Shown: positions 42,961-52,945, numbered from the stretch's first letter. The stretch: DNA of 64,000 nucleotides from CAZDXJ01 sp964509475 (GCA_964509475.1 CAZDXJ010000003.1:1-64000); one strand, 5' to 3'. Notes: a model not told the origin generated them from the sequence alone. Translations and numbers: made by a program.

Positions 42961-44814
42961 TTAAATCGACAATTTTTCAATGCGGCGATTGCCGTAGGCC
43001 CAATTGATAATCATGCGTGATACCAAAATTGCCGTAAACATCGACGTTAAAATACCGATGGACAAGGTAACCGCAAAGCCTTTTACCGGTCCGGAACCAA
43101 AACCGAACAACACCAACGCCACCAGCAAGGTGGTGATATTGGCATCAAAAATGGTCGCGAAGGCTTTCTCGTAACCGGTATAAATGCTGCTTTGCGGAGT
43201 ATTGCCATTGCGTATTTCCTCACGGATACGCTCGAAAATAAGCACATTGGCATCCACCGCCATACCCACGGTCAAGACGATACCGGCAATACCCGGCAAG
43301 GTTAAGGTGGCCTGAATCAACGATAATATCGCAACAATGATAACCAGGTTAAAGGCCAGCGCGATATCGGCAGCCACGCCAAACAGTTTGTAATAAACCG
43401 CCATAAACACCAGCACCAACAGGAAACCGACAATGACCGAAATCATGCCCTTGTCGATATTGTCCTTACCCAGGCTTGGCCCGACCGTGCGCTCTTCGAC
43501 GATATCAACGGGCGCCGCCAAAGCCCCCGCTCTTAACAACAAGGCCAGATTACGCGCTTCCTGGGTATTATCCAGACCGGTAATCTGAAAACGCTTGCTG
43601 AATGTATCGCGGATCGTTGCCACATTGATCACTTCTTCAACTTTTTCCTTATGCCGGACTTTTTTACCATTTTCCATACGGGTTATGGTCTTGTGTTCAA
43701 TAAACACAACCGCCATCGGTTTACCGATATTTTTCTGCGTGGTTTTACCCATTTTTTTGGCGCCAACACCATTCAGGGTAACAAATACCGCTGCTGAACC
43801 ATTGTTTTGATCCAAACCCGAAGAGGCATCGACAATTTGATCGCCGGTGACGATAATACGCCGCTTCAGCAAAATCGGCTGACCATTGCGTTCATGGTAC
43901 AAACGCGAACCGACCGGCACCCGGCCTTTAACAGCATTCAGTACATCGTGCTCGGTATCCACCAGTCTGAATTCCAGGGTTGCGGTAGCGCCCAGAATTT
44001 CCTTGGCGCGGGCTGTATCCTGAACGCCCGGCAGTTGCACGACAATACGATTTTCACCCTGTTGTTGAATGACCGGTTCGGCAACACCCAGTTCGTTGAC
44101 CCGATTACGCAGGGTTGTCATATTTTGTGCCAAAGCAAACTTTTTGACTTCTTTTTGCTCCGCTTCACTGATGCTGAGCCAAAGTTCGGTTTCATCCTGG
44201 GGAGAAACCTGGATATTCAGATTGCGCAAGTCATTGGCAAAAACCTGCAACGCCGCCTCTTTTGTGGCCTGATCCTTTAACTTGACCTTGATAAAACCAT
44301 TGCCTCTGGAAACCGACTGATAACGAACTTTCGCGGCCCTCAATGTGGAACGAATGTCCGCGGTATAGCGCTCCTCGGCTTGTTTAATGGCCGCCGCCAT
44401 ATCCACTTCCAGCAAAAAATGGACACCACCGCGCAAGTCCAGCCCCAAATACATCGGTTCGGCACCCAGGGCACGCAACCCCTGCGGTGTCGCCGGAGCC
44501 AGGTTCAATGCAACGATATAGCCGTTGCCCAGCTTGTTTCTCAGCAAATCAGCCGCTTTTAATTGCTCTTCAATACTTTTGAAACGAATCAATAACTGCT
44601 CATTTTCCAATGTAAACGCTTTCAGGGACAAACCGGCCCGCTGCAAATCGTTTTTGATTTTATCCAGTTGTTCTTTATCCAGTTCCGTGTTACGCGTCGG
44701 GGATATCTGTACCGAAGGATCATCGCCAAATAAATTCGGCAAGGCGTAAATTATCCCGAAAACCAACACGATCAGGATCAGTAAATTTTTCCATAATGGG
44801 AAACGGTTTTGCAT
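42961..44814 (-). CDS. secD: Protein translocase subunit SecD
   Basis: The larger partner of SecF (617 aa). The first helix lies at about residues 8-27, the P1 head starts with 'YLGLDLRGGVHFLLEVD', and the C-terminal six-helix region includes 'GMAVDANVLIFERIREE'. Length and motifs are standard. It lies in the conserved tgt-yajC-secD-secF run, 75 nt after yajC. Confidence 0.97.
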   Translation of the reverse strand: MQNRFPLWKNLLILIVLVFGIIYALPNLFGDDPSVQISPTRNTELDKEQLDKIKNDLQRAGLSLKAFTLENEQLLIRFKSIEEQLKAADLLRNKLGNGYIVALNLAPATPQGLRALGAEPMYLGLDLRGGVHFLLEVDMAAAIKQAEERYTADIRSTLRAAKVRYQSVSRGNGFIKVKLKDQATKEAALQVFANDLRNLNIQVSPQDETELWLSISEAEQKEVKKFALAQNMTTLRNRVNELGVAEPVIQQQGENRIVVQLPGVQDTARAKEILGATATLEFRLVDTEHDVLNAVKGRVPVGSRLYHERNGQPILLKRRIIVTGDQIVDASSGLDQNNGSAAVFVTLNGVGAKKMGKTTQKNIGKPMAVVFIEHKTITRMENGKKVRHKEKVEEVINVATIRDTFSKRFQITGLDNTQEARNLALLLRAGALAAPVDIVEERTVGPSLGKDNIDKGMISVIVGFLLVLVFMAVYYKLFGVAADIALAFNLVIIVAILSLIQATLTLPGIAGIVLTVGMAVDANVLIFERIREEIRNGNTPQSSIYTGYEKAFATIFDANITTLLVALVLFGFGSGPVKGFAVTLSIGILTSMFTAILVSRMIINWAYGNRRIEKLSI

Positions 44815-44889
44815 TTTTTTTCCAACAAGTTAGCCGTTAGTTACACAAGCTCGATCCAAGCTCGCGGGTAATTTCCAAAAGACAAACGC

Positions 44890-45237
44890 TTATTTAGCTT
44901 TTAATTTTCTGGCCTGCACTTTATAAGTGCCTTTTGGCATCATCGAACCAATCGCACTACGCTGAACCTGCACAACTAGGTTGTCAGCAACTTCCAGCTG
45001 CACAAAATTTTCATCCAGATCAACAACTTTACCCAGTAAACCGCCATTGGTCACAACTTCGGTTCCCTTGGATAAGGTTTCAAGCATTTTTTTATGTTCT
45101 TTACTGCGTTTTGCTTGTGGACGCAGGAAGATAAAATAAAAAAACACTAAAATACCTAATGGAAACAGCAGGCCTGCCAGGCCAGGATCTTGCGCTGCGG
45201 GTGCCGCCGCCATTGCATCAGAAACAAAAAAACTCAT
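44890..45237 (-). CDS. yajC: Preprotein translocase accessory subunit YajC
   Basis: A small Sec accessory protein (115 aa) with one transmembrane helix at about residues 20-42 ('GLLFPLGILVFFYFIFLRP') and a basic cytoplasmic domain containing 'VVTNGGLLGKVVDLDENFV'. ATG 45237 gives the family N terminus 'MSFFVSDAMAAAP'. The longer open frame upstream overlaps tgt and is not used. Confidence 0.95.
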   Translation of the reverse strand: MSFFVSDAMAAAPAAQDPGLAGLLFPLGILVFFYFIFLRPQAKRSKEHKKMLETLSKGTEVVTNGGLLGKVVDLDENFVQLEVADNLVVQVQRSAIGSMMPKGTYKVQARKLKAK

Positions 45238-45280
45238 GGTTATTTCCCGGTTTGTATTATGTATTGAAAAAAATGCCTCA

Positions 45281-46396
45281 TTATGCCACAGTTGGAACCG
45301 GTTTGCCTCGCTGTTGATAAAATTGCCTGACGTAATCATCCAGCATTCCCTGCTCGATGGCATAACGAAGTTCAGCCATCAAATTCAGATAATAGCTCAG
45401 GTTATGGATGGTATTCAGACGCGCGCCCAATATTTCCCGGCACTTGTCCAGATGCCGCAAATAAGCGCGGGAATAATTCCGGCAGGTATAACAGGTGCAT
45501 TGCTCATCCAATGGCCGGGTATCGTATTGATAACGGCTGTTGCGAATCCTCACCACACCGGTATGAGTGAACAAATGCCCGTTGCGCGCATTGCGGGTCG
45601 GCATCACGCAATCAAACATATCGATACCGCGCCGCACCGCTTCAACCAAATCTTCCGGCGTCCCCACCCCCATCAGATAACGCGGTTTGTGCGCTGGCAT
45701 CTGCGGCTGTACGACATCCAGAATACGCAGCATTTCCTGCTTGGGTTCACCCACCGACAACCCCCCAATGGCGTAACCATCAAAACCAATGTCCACCAAT
45801 CCTTCAATTGATTCACGGCGCAAATCATCGTACATGCCACCTTGTACAATGCCAAACAAGGCGGCCGGGTTATCGGCATGGGCGGTTTTACTTCGCCGCG
45901 CCCAGCGCAGAGACAAGCGCATGGAATCAGCGGCTTCCTGAAAGGTTGCCGGAAAAGGCGTACATTCATCAAAAATCATCACGATATCGGAATCCAGCTC
46001 ACGCTGTACCTGCATGGACTCTTCCGGCCCCATAAAAATAGGACTGCCATTGACCGGCGATTTGAAGGTTACCCCTTGTTCGGTGATTTTACGCAAATCG
46101 CCCAGACTGAATACCTGAAAGCCTCCCGAATCGGTCAGAATAGGACCCGACCAATGCATGAAATCATGCAAACCGGCATGCGCTTTCACAACGTCCATAC
46201 CCGGACGCAACATCAGATGAAAGGTATTACCCAAAATAATTTGCGCACCGATACCCAGCAACTCTTCCTGAGTCATCGCTTTCACTGTGCCATAGGTGCC
46301 GACCGGCATAAAAACCGGGGTTTGGACAACACCCCGGCCAAATTTGAGTTGACCTCGACGGGCATGACCCTCGGTGCCGATTAAATTAAATTCCAT
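45281..46396 (-). CDS. tgt: Queuine tRNA-ribosyltransferase
   Basis: Exchanges G34 of the tRNAs for Asp, Asn, His and Tyr for the queuosine precursor preQ1. The TIM barrel (371 aa) carries 'LTDSGGFQVFSL', 'GIVQGGMYDDLR' and 'CVMPTRNARNGHLFT', and a zinc site 'CTCYTC' with a following histidine near the C terminus. queA, often the upstream partner, is not present. Confidence 0.96.
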   Translation of the reverse strand: MEFNLIGTEGHARRGQLKFGRGVVQTPVFMPVGTYGTVKAMTQEELLGIGAQIILGNTFHLMLRPGMDVVKAHAGLHDFMHWSGPILTDSGGFQVFSLGDLRKITEQGVTFKSPVNGSPIFMGPEESMQVQRELDSDIVMIFDECTPFPATFQEAADSMRLSLRWARRSKTAHADNPAALFGIVQGGMYDDLRRESIEGLVDIGFDGYAIGGLSVGEPKQEMLRILDVVQPQMPAHKPRYLMGVGTPEDLVEAVRRGIDMFDCVMPTRNARNGHLFTHTGVVRIRNSRYQYDTRPLDEQCTCYTCRNYSRAYLRHLDKCREILGARLNTIHNLSYYLNLMAELRYAIEQGMLDDYVRQFYQQRGKPVPTVA

Positions 46397-46480
46397 AATG
46401 AACGATCAATAATAAAGCATTTTTCAGATGCAAAGCGGCGGGATAAAGCGGCGAATTGTACCCGTTTATTTGGGCAACAT

Positions 46481-46506
46481 AAAAAAGGCCGGAAAATCCG
46501 GCCTTT
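46481..46506 (-). terminator. Rho-independent terminator of htpG
   Basis: A 10-bp perfect stem, AAAGGCCGGA with TCCGGCCTTT and a 3-nt loop, is followed by a run of T residues on the minus strand. It lies 14 nt past the htpG stop. Confidence 0.88.
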
Positions 46507-46519
46507 GTCAGGGAAGCGT

Positions 46520-48457
46520 TCAGTGCAGCAAGCCTTGCAACAATCCATTCAGCTTATGTACAAAAGCGGCTGGATCGTCCAGTTGTCCACCTTCGCTCAA
46601 AATCGCCTGATCAAACAGAATATGGGTCAGATCGGCAAACCGATCATCATCCTGTTCTTGTTTCAGGCGAGCGACCAAACCGTGTTCAGGATTGATTTCC
46701 AGAATCGGTTTGCTCGCGCCCAAACCCGGCATATTCTGGCCGGCTTCTTTCATGATACGTTCCATATTCAGGCTCATGCCATGAGCTTCACTGACCAGAC
46801 AAGCCGGCGAATCGGTCAGCCGATGCGACAGACGAACCTCACTGACCTTATCACCCAGGGTTTCCTTGATTTGTTTGAGTACCGAAGCAAAATCTTTCTC
46901 GACTTCTTCCTGGTCTTTTTTCTCTTCTTCGCTGTCTTCCAGTTTACCCAGATCCAAATCCCCTTTGGCCACCGATTGCAAGGATTTGCCATCGAACTCG
47001 GTCAAACTGGACACCAGCCATTCATCAACACGATCATGCAGCAACAACACCTCAATGCCTTTTTTACGGAAAATTTCCAGATGCGGGCTGTTTTTAGCCG
47101 CTGAATAGCTGTCGGCGGTGATGAAATAAATTTTTTCCTGGCCCTCTTTCATACGGCTGATATAATCGGATAAGGACACCTCTTGTTTGTCGGAATCGGC
47201 ATGAGTTGACGCAAAACGCAGTAATTTCGCGATTCTGTCCTTGTTTTTGAAGTCCTCGATCACGCCTTCCTTCATGACGTTGCCAAATTGTGACCAAAAT
47301 GTAGCGTATTTCTCGGTATCGTTTTTGGCCAGGTCTTCCAGCAAACCCAACACTTTTTTCACGGCGCCCGCTTTGATCGCATTGATCTGCTTGCTCTGTT
47401 GCAGGATTTCCCGGGAAACGTTCAACGGCAGAGAATCCGAATCAATAATGCCGCGCACAAAACGCAGATAACGCGGCATAAGTTGTTCGGCATCATCGGT
47501 GATAAACACCTTGCGCACATAAAGTTTCACGCCGTGTTTCGCATCCCGATCCCACAAATCAAAAGGCGCCCGCGATGGTATATAAAGCAACAAGGTGTAT
47601 TCATTAGTGCCCTCGACCTTGCTATGGACATAAGCCAGCGGTTCCTGAAAATCATGGCCAACGTGTTTGTAAAACTCATTGTATTCCTCATCGGAAATAT
47701 CCTGCCGCGCCCGTGTCCATAGCGCGGAAGCACTGTTGACCGTCTCTTGTTCGATTTTTGGCGGCTGTTTTTCCGCTTCCTCGCCTTCTTCGGTTTCATC
47801 CGGCACAACCTCTTTATCCATTGTAATCGGTATCGAAATATGATCGGAGAACTTGCGGATAATGGAGCGTAGACGATAGCCATCCAGAAACTCATCCTCG
47901 CCCTCTTTCAGATGCAAAACGATTTCCGTGCCCTTGTCCGGCTTTTCCACCGTTTCAATCGTGTATTCGCCTTCCCCGCTCGACTGCCAGCGAACGCCCT
48001 CACTGACATCGAGACCGGCGCGGCGGGTCGTCAATGTAACTTTATCGGCGACAATAAAAGAAGAATAAAACCCCACCCCAAATTGGCCAATGAGTTCGCT
48101 ATCCTTGGCCTGATCACCGGTTAGGGATTCAAAAAACTGCTTGGTACCAGACTTGGCAATGGTACCGATATGTTCCTGTACCTCCTCGCGGGTCATGCCG
48201 ATACCGTTATCGGAAACAGTGATCGTGCGCTGTTCCTTGTCAAAAGCAATATGAATCTTCAAATCGCTGTCACCTTCGTACAGGCCGTCGCTGGACAAGG
48301 CCTCAAAACGCAATTTATCCGCCGCATCGGAAGCATTGGAAATCAATTCACGCAGAAAAATTTCCTTGTTGCTGTACAAGGAATGAATCATCAAATGTAA
48401 AAGATGCTTCACCTCGGTCTGAAAACCCAGGGTTTCTTTTTGTGCTTCAACCGTCAT
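46520..48457 (-). CDS. htpG: Chaperone protein HtpG (Hsp90)
   Basis: An ATP-dependent dimeric cytosolic chaperone (645 aa). The N-terminal GHKL ATPase domain has 'ELISNASDAADKLRF', 'DNGIGMTREEV' and 'GQFGVGFYSSFIVA'. The middle domain contains the catalytic-loop 'SLPLNVSREILQ', and the C-terminal dimerisation domain follows. It has its own sigma-32 type promoter (48495-48522) and terminator, so it is a single-gene heat-shock unit. Confidence 0.97.
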   Translation of the reverse strand: MTVEAQKETLGFQTEVKHLLHLMIHSLYSNKEIFLRELISNASDAADKLRFEALSSDGLYEGDSDLKIHIAFDKEQRTITVSDNGIGMTREEVQEHIGTIAKSGTKQFFESLTGDQAKDSELIGQFGVGFYSSFIVADKVTLTTRRAGLDVSEGVRWQSSGEGEYTIETVEKPDKGTEIVLHLKEGEDEFLDGYRLRSIIRKFSDHISIPITMDKEVVPDETEEGEEAEKQPPKIEQETVNSASALWTRARQDISDEEYNEFYKHVGHDFQEPLAYVHSKVEGTNEYTLLLYIPSRAPFDLWDRDAKHGVKLYVRKVFITDDAEQLMPRYLRFVRGIIDSDSLPLNVSREILQQSKQINAIKAGAVKKVLGLLEDLAKNDTEKYATFWSQFGNVMKEGVIEDFKNKDRIAKLLRFASTHADSDKQEVSLSDYISRMKEGQEKIYFITADSYSAAKNSPHLEIFRKKGIEVLLLHDRVDEWLVSSLTEFDGKSLQSVAKGDLDLGKLEDSEEEKKDQEEVEKDFASVLKQIKETLGDKVSEVRLSHRLTDSPACLVSEAHGMSLNMERIMKEAGQNMPGLGASKPILEINPEHGLVARLKQEQDDDRFADLTHILFDQAILSEGGQLDDPAAFVHKLNGLLQGLLH

Positions 48458-48494
48458 ATCTGTAATTCCTGAATAAAAAAATCGGATAAGCGCA

Positions 48495-48522
48495 ACATGG
48501 GGGCAGTTTGATTTTTTTCAAG
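48495..48522 (-). promoter_or_regulatory. Sigma-32 (RpoH) heat-shock promoter of htpG
   Basis: On the minus strand, a -35 box CTTGAAA (48522-48516), a 13-nt spacer and a -10 box CCCCATGT (48502-48495) match the sigma-32 consensus CTTGAAA-N13/15-CCCCATNT at every fixed position. It lies 38 nt upstream of the htpG start codon. Confidence 0.88.
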
Positions 48523-48605
48523 ACTCAAAAACGGCAAAAGTAAATATAGTTATGAATGCGGAAAATGAACCGACTGCGCCGATCCAGCGGTACGGAAATA
48601 TGGGT

Positions 48606-49565
48606 TCAATGCGAGGCCATACCATATTTCTGGATACGGTAAAGCAGGGTATCCCGGCTGATCCCCAACAAGCGGGCTGATTTACTGCGGTTGCCATTGG
48701 TTCTCGCCAATGCCTGGTGGATTAAATCGGCTTCCAGTGTATTCAGGTTGATACCGGATTCGGGCAGGCGAAAATCCGTCAGGTTTGATGAGGCTGGCTC
48801 ACAGTTGTTGAATTCAGGCGGCAGGTTTTCCGGTTCGATGGTTTTTCCTGCCAGCAGAATGCTTAACCGTTCACATAAATTACGCAATTCCCGGATGTTG
48901 CCGGGCCATGGATATTGGCGCAGTTTTTTTAATGCCAGTTTACTGAATTTGGGTGCCTTGATGCCATGTTCGCGGACAAAATAGGCCATGAAATGTTCAA
49001 TCAACAGTTCGATATCTTCACGACGTTCTTGCAGGGAGGGTAATTCCAGAGGTACGACATTAAGACGGAAAAACAAGTCCTGACGAAATTCGCCCTTGTT
49101 GATCAACGGATTCAAATCGGTATTGGATGCGGCGATAATACGCACATTCACCCGGTAGGGTTGCGTATCGCCAACGGCCAGACATTCACCCGTTTCCAGA
49201 AAACGCAATAATTTTGCCTGAATGGTCAATGGCAAGGAATTGATTTCATCAAGGAACAGGGTTCCGCCTTCAGCGGCCTGGAAAATACCGGGTTTATTCA
49301 GCGTGGCGCCGGTAAATGCCCCCTTTCGGTGGCCGAATAATTCCGATTCGATGATGGTTTCAGGCAGGGCAGCACAATTCAGTGTGATAAAAGGTTTATC
49401 GGCGCGCGTGCTATCCTTCTGAATGGCCGTGGCTAACACTTCCTTACCTGTTCCTGTCGCCCCTTTGATCAAAACGGTCACATCGGTTCCAGCAACCATT
49501 TTTGCGCTGCGTAACACGGATTCGAGCGCGGGCGATTTGCCGATGATGGGTTTGAAATTATCCAC
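48606..49565 (-). CDS. Sigma-54-dependent transcriptional activator without sensor domain
   Basis: A 319-residue bacterial enhancer-binding protein. The AAA+ domain starts almost at the N terminus with Walker A 'GATGTGKE' (35-42), the sigma-54 contact loop 'GAFTGA' (82-87), and Walker B 'GGTLFLDEI'. A Fis-type helix-turn-helix lies at about residues 280-315 ('NRSKSARLLGISRDTLLYR'). There is no receiver, GAF or PAS domain, as in PspF, so regulation must come from a partner protein or from expression level. It starts at GTG 49565 and follows the DsbD_2/SafE gene by 32 nt. Its target is unknown. Confidence 0.88.
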   Translation of the reverse strand: MDNFKPIIGKSPALESVLRSAKMVAGTDVTVLIKGATGTGKEVLATAIQKDSTRADKPFITLNCAALPETIIESELFGHRKGAFTGATLNKPGIFQAAEGGTLFLDEINSLPLTIQAKLLRFLETGECLAVGDTQPYRVNVRIIAASNTDLNPLINKGEFRQDLFFRLNVVPLELPSLQERREDIELLIEHFMAYFVREHGIKAPKFSKLALKKLRQYPWPGNIRELRNLCERLSILLAGKTIEPENLPPEFNNCEPASSNLTDFRLPESGINLNTLEADLIHQALARTNGNRSKSARLLGISRDTLLYRIQKYGMASH

Positions 49566-49597
49566 GAAATCTACCTGTTTGTTATTTTTGGATATTT

Positions 49598-50314
49598 TTA
49601 AATATGTTCCAGGCGCATCGGGTTAAGCCAGGGAAATGCGGCCAACAGCGCCAGCGCAATCAATAACAGCCCGACGATTTTTTTAAAGCGATGCATTCTG
49701 GATAACCTTGTGAGTACGCTGGTAATTATACCGACTCCGGCAACGGCGGGTAAAGTCCCCAGGCCAAAAAACAACATGGTCAGTGAACTGTGCAAAATAT
49801 TACCCGTTGTCGCGGCCAGCGCCACGGCTGTATAAACCAGGCCACAAGGTATCCAGCCCCAAATCATGCCAAACAGGTAAGCTTGTGCAAGGGTTTGCAC
49901 CGGAATCAGTTTTCGCCCGTAAGGTTCCAGAAGTTTCCAGATACGGGCGCCGGTTTTTTCAATATAAGCGAAATGAGGAAACCAGCCGGCAATGTACAGA
50001 CCGGCACCGGTCATGATCAGTGCGGACAGGATTTGCAACAGGCGGTGTCCATGACCCGCGCCAAGCGGCATTGTGAACAAATATTCAAGCACTCCGGCCA
50101 ATAATCCGGCCAGGGTATAGCTGGTGATACGGCCAAGATTGTAATTAAGTACAAAAGGAAACAATTTTGACTTACTGTTTCTGATTTCCTGTTTCAGGCT
50201 TAATGTCAGTGTACCAATGATTGATCCGCACATACCAATGCAGTGCATACTGCTGAACAGCCCCATTAGAAAGGCGACAAGATAAGACGTATTGAAAGCT
50301 TGATCAATGTTCAT
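49598..50314 (-). CDS. Sulfite exporter TauE/SafE (DsbD_2/UreH-like) family membrane protein
   Basis: A 238-residue protein with about six hydrophobic helices. The first contains 'FSSMHCIGMCGSIIG', the Cys-bearing motif of the DsbD_2/SafE-like family often found in copper handling and cytochrome oxidase assembly, and 'NYNLGRITSYTLAG' follows. ATG 50314 is preferred over an upstream open frame to 50344. It lies back-to-back with the TonB receptor and ahead of the sigma-54 activator. Metal transport or maturation is likely, but the substrate is not proven. Confidence 0.75.
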   Translation of the reverse strand: MNIDQAFNTSYLVAFLMGLFSSMHCIGMCGSIIGTLTLSLKQEIRNSKSKLFPFVLNYNLGRITSYTLAGLLAGVLEYLFTMPLGAGHGHRLLQILSALIMTGAGLYIAGWFPHFAYIEKTGARIWKLLEPYGRKLIPVQTLAQAYLFGMIWGWIPCGLVYTAVALAATTGNILHSSLTMLFFGLGTLPAVAGVGIITSVLTRLSRMHRFKKIVGLLLIALALLAAFPWLNPMRLEHI

Positions 50315-50539
50315 AATGCCAGGCACATTATCACATAATTGCATGGATACAAACGCTAATGATTAGTGCGGGACATGATCAAGCATGGCAAATGCCATAA
50401 ATAAACTGTGTTAAATAACATAGTTTAATTTATTTACGTTTTTAACTTATTTTAAATATTTGTTTTACAAGGACAAAAAATCCTGGAACAGGATTTGTAT
50501 GCATATTCCGGGATGACCATTTTTCCGAGGAAACAAGCA

Positions 50540-52669
50540 TTGAACAAAAAAATCCATATTGCTGTCAGCCTTGCATTGTATGCTTCGCTGCCCGCACTGG
50601 CCGAGCAAACCCAATTACCGACGCTGGTTATTGAAGACAACACGACAAGACCCGGGACATTCAGCGCGGCGCCCGACGCTTCCGGATTAAAAGATGCCGC
50701 CTCGTTACTGAACCGGGTACCTGGCGCCAATGTCAACCGCAGCGGTCCCTTGACCGGTATCGCGCAATACCGGGGTATGTACGGTAACCGGGTCAATATC
50801 AGTGTCGATGGCGCCAGTATAAAGGAAGCTGGTCCAAACAGCATGGATCCGCCATTGAGTCATCTGGCCACTCCACTCATTGAATCGCTGCAAGTTCACC
50901 GAGGGATTGCACCGATAAGCAGTGGCATGGAAAGCATTGGCGGTTCAATGAAAGCAACCATGAAAAAAGGCGAATTTGCCGATCCGGGTGAATACACCAC
51001 AAACGGATCGGCCGCACTGGGTTACAGTTCGGTTGAAGACGGCCGCTTTGGATCGTTGTTTCTCAGCGGCGCCAACGAACACCATAAAATCTATATCAGC
51101 GGCACCTCCGAAAAAGGCCGGGATTATAAATTCAAAGGCGATAAAAAGGTATTTCCAAGCCGTTATGATCGCGATTCCTTTACCGGCGGTTATGGTTATC
51201 AGCGCGATGGCCATGAATTTGGTCTGAATTACAGTGGGGTTGACACCGGCCATACCGGTACACCGGCCTTGCCAATGGATATTCTGTTCATACGGGGTGG
51301 TTTGGCCAATGCCGATTATTCCTGGCAAATCGATGCTGAACACAAGATGAGCGCTTATTTCTTTTACCAGAATATGCGCCATGAAATGAGTAATTTCCAT
51401 ATGCGGAACGCGCCTACTTTAGTAGCTGATCCGATGGCAGGCAAAAAAAGATACCGGAAAAATCATGCCGAAGTCGAAGGCGGCGGCCTGAACTTGACTT
51501 ACACAATGCCTCTGGGATCGGGTGACTTGATGCTTGGGTTTAATGGCGATCAGTCTTATCATCGATCCTTGATTACCGATCCCATTATGAACAGCGCATT
51601 TTTCATTAATAATTTCAAGGGGGTTTATCGCGACCGGTATTCCCCGTTCGCCGAATGGAGCGGTAAACTGGATGACAGGTGGAACGCAGAACTGGGCGTG
51701 CGTTATATGCATGTGGATTCAAATGCAGGCAATGTCGATTTTAATGGTCTACCTTCGATGGCAACGGTGGCGGCGACCAGGTTGCGTAATCAATTCAATA
51801 ACGCCAAACGCAGCAAACAGGTCGATGATGTCGATCTGACAGCGATCTTTCGTTATGAATTATCCTCTGATATGGATATTGAAATCGGTTTTGCACGCAA
51901 AAACCGGGCGCCCAGTTATCAGGAACGTTATTTGTGGATTCCGCTGGAATCGACGGCAGGTCTGGCCGATGGCCGCAATTATATCGGTAATATCGATCTC
52001 GGACATGAAACCGCTTATCAGGCAGAGTTGGGTTTTGACTGGCATGGCGGCGATATATATTTTGCGCCCCGCGCCTTTTATCACTATGTGCATGATTACA
52101 TCCAAGGCTTGCCAACCAGCAACCAGACGGCACAAATGTTGTCGAATGGCATGCGTGCGATGGTCGGGCAAGCACCGACCACAGTGCTGGAATTTTCCAA
52201 TATCAATGCCCAGTTGTATGGTGTTGATGTCGAAGCGGGTTATACGTTTACCGATTGGTTGCGCATCGATGCCGGTCTGAACTATGTGCGCGGTGAACGC
52301 ACCGATGGCGGCGGTGGTAATTTATACCGCATTGCGCCGCTGAATGGCAGGGCGCAACTGACCTTCGAACATTCCGGGTTTATGGCCGCCTTGGAAGGCA
52401 TTTTTTACGCCCGCCAAAATCAGGTGGCGACGTATAACAATGAAAAGGAAACACCGGGCTATTCGATTATGAACGTGCGTTTGTCTTATGAGCCGTTTGA
52501 CGGTCTGGTGATGGGAACCGGTGTGGAAAATGTTTTTGATACCGAACATTTCAATCACTTGGGCGGATACAGCCGGGTCAGCAATGTAACCAGTCCCGAT
52601 GTAACACGTGGCGGCCGGATTCCGTTACCGGGGCGTAATGTTTATGCGACTTTGAGTTATTCCTGGTAA
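50540..52669 (+). CDS. TonB-dependent outer membrane receptor, possibly copper-related
   Basis: A 709-residue receptor. Start TTG 50540 is chosen because GAGGAAA lies upstream and it gives a clean signal peptide (residues 1-21, cleavage after 'LPALA'). The plug domain contains 'LLNRVPGANVNR' and 'QYRGMYGNRVNISVDGA', and the barrel ends with 'YATLSYSW', with the aromatic last residue needed for BAM. The 'NSMDPPLSH' plug text and the ending around 'RIPLPGRNVY' resemble the OprC/NosA copper receptor group. That, plus the adjacent DsbD_2-type gene, suggests copper, but siderophore uptake is possible. No STN domain is seen. Confidence 0.85.
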   Translation: MNKKIHIAVSLALYASLPALAEQTQLPTLVIEDNTTRPGTFSAAPDASGLKDAASLLNRVPGANVNRSGPLTGIAQYRGMYGNRVNISVDGASIKEAGPNSMDPPLSHLATPLIESLQVHRGIAPISSGMESIGGSMKATMKKGEFADPGEYTTNGSAALGYSSVEDGRFGSLFLSGANEHHKIYISGTSEKGRDYKFKGDKKVFPSRYDRDSFTGGYGYQRDGHEFGLNYSGVDTGHTGTPALPMDILFIRGGLANADYSWQIDAEHKMSAYFFYQNMRHEMSNFHMRNAPTLVADPMAGKKRYRKNHAEVEGGGLNLTYTMPLGSGDLMLGFNGDQSYHRSLITDPIMNSAFFINNFKGVYRDRYSPFAEWSGKLDDRWNAELGVRYMHVDSNAGNVDFNGLPSMATVAATRLRNQFNNAKRSKQVDDVDLTAIFRYELSSDMDIEIGFARKNRAPSYQERYLWIPLESTAGLADGRNYIGNIDLGHETAYQAELGFDWHGGDIYFAPRAFYHYVHDYIQGLPTSNQTAQMLSNGMRAMVGQAPTTVLEFSNINAQLYGVDVEAGYTFTDWLRIDAGLNYVRGERTDGGGGNLYRIAPLNGRAQLTFEHSGFMAALEGIFYARQNQVATYNNEKETPGYSIMNVRLSYEPFDGLVMGTGVENVFDTEHFNHLGGYSRVSNVTSPDVTRGGRIPLPGRNVYATLSYSW

Positions 52670-52741
52670 ACAAAATCAACCGCCTGGATTTTCACCCGGC
52701 GGAAACCGAGCCGGTCAGGAAATGCAGAGTCAATCAAGCCC

Positions 52742-52795
52742 GGCACCCTGTTTACGGCAAAGGTCTTCATAACTCGATACCTAAAAACAGGGTGC
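52742..52795 (+). repeat. Dispersed element with CCCTGTTT/AAACAGGG ends
   Basis: Third copy of the element at 21086-21140 and 23625-23674. It runs from 'GGCACCCTGTTTACGGCAAA' to 'AAAAACAGGGTGC', so the ends are inverted. It lies in the 276-base gap between the TonB receptor and pyrF, along with text ('CACGAAAG', 'TTCATTATCTTTCGTG') also seen near 23420-23450. Confidence 0.75.
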
Positions 52796-52945
52796 TGGAC
52801 AAGCTGTCTTTTTGGAACCACGAAAGTTTCTTGTTCAGCGTCTTCGCCAGAGAAAGCGTGTTCATTATCTTTCGTGTTTTTCGTAGTTAATTCATTGATA
52901 ATCAAAATCCGCAGAAGAGCTACAGCCGCGTAGCATATCAGCCAT

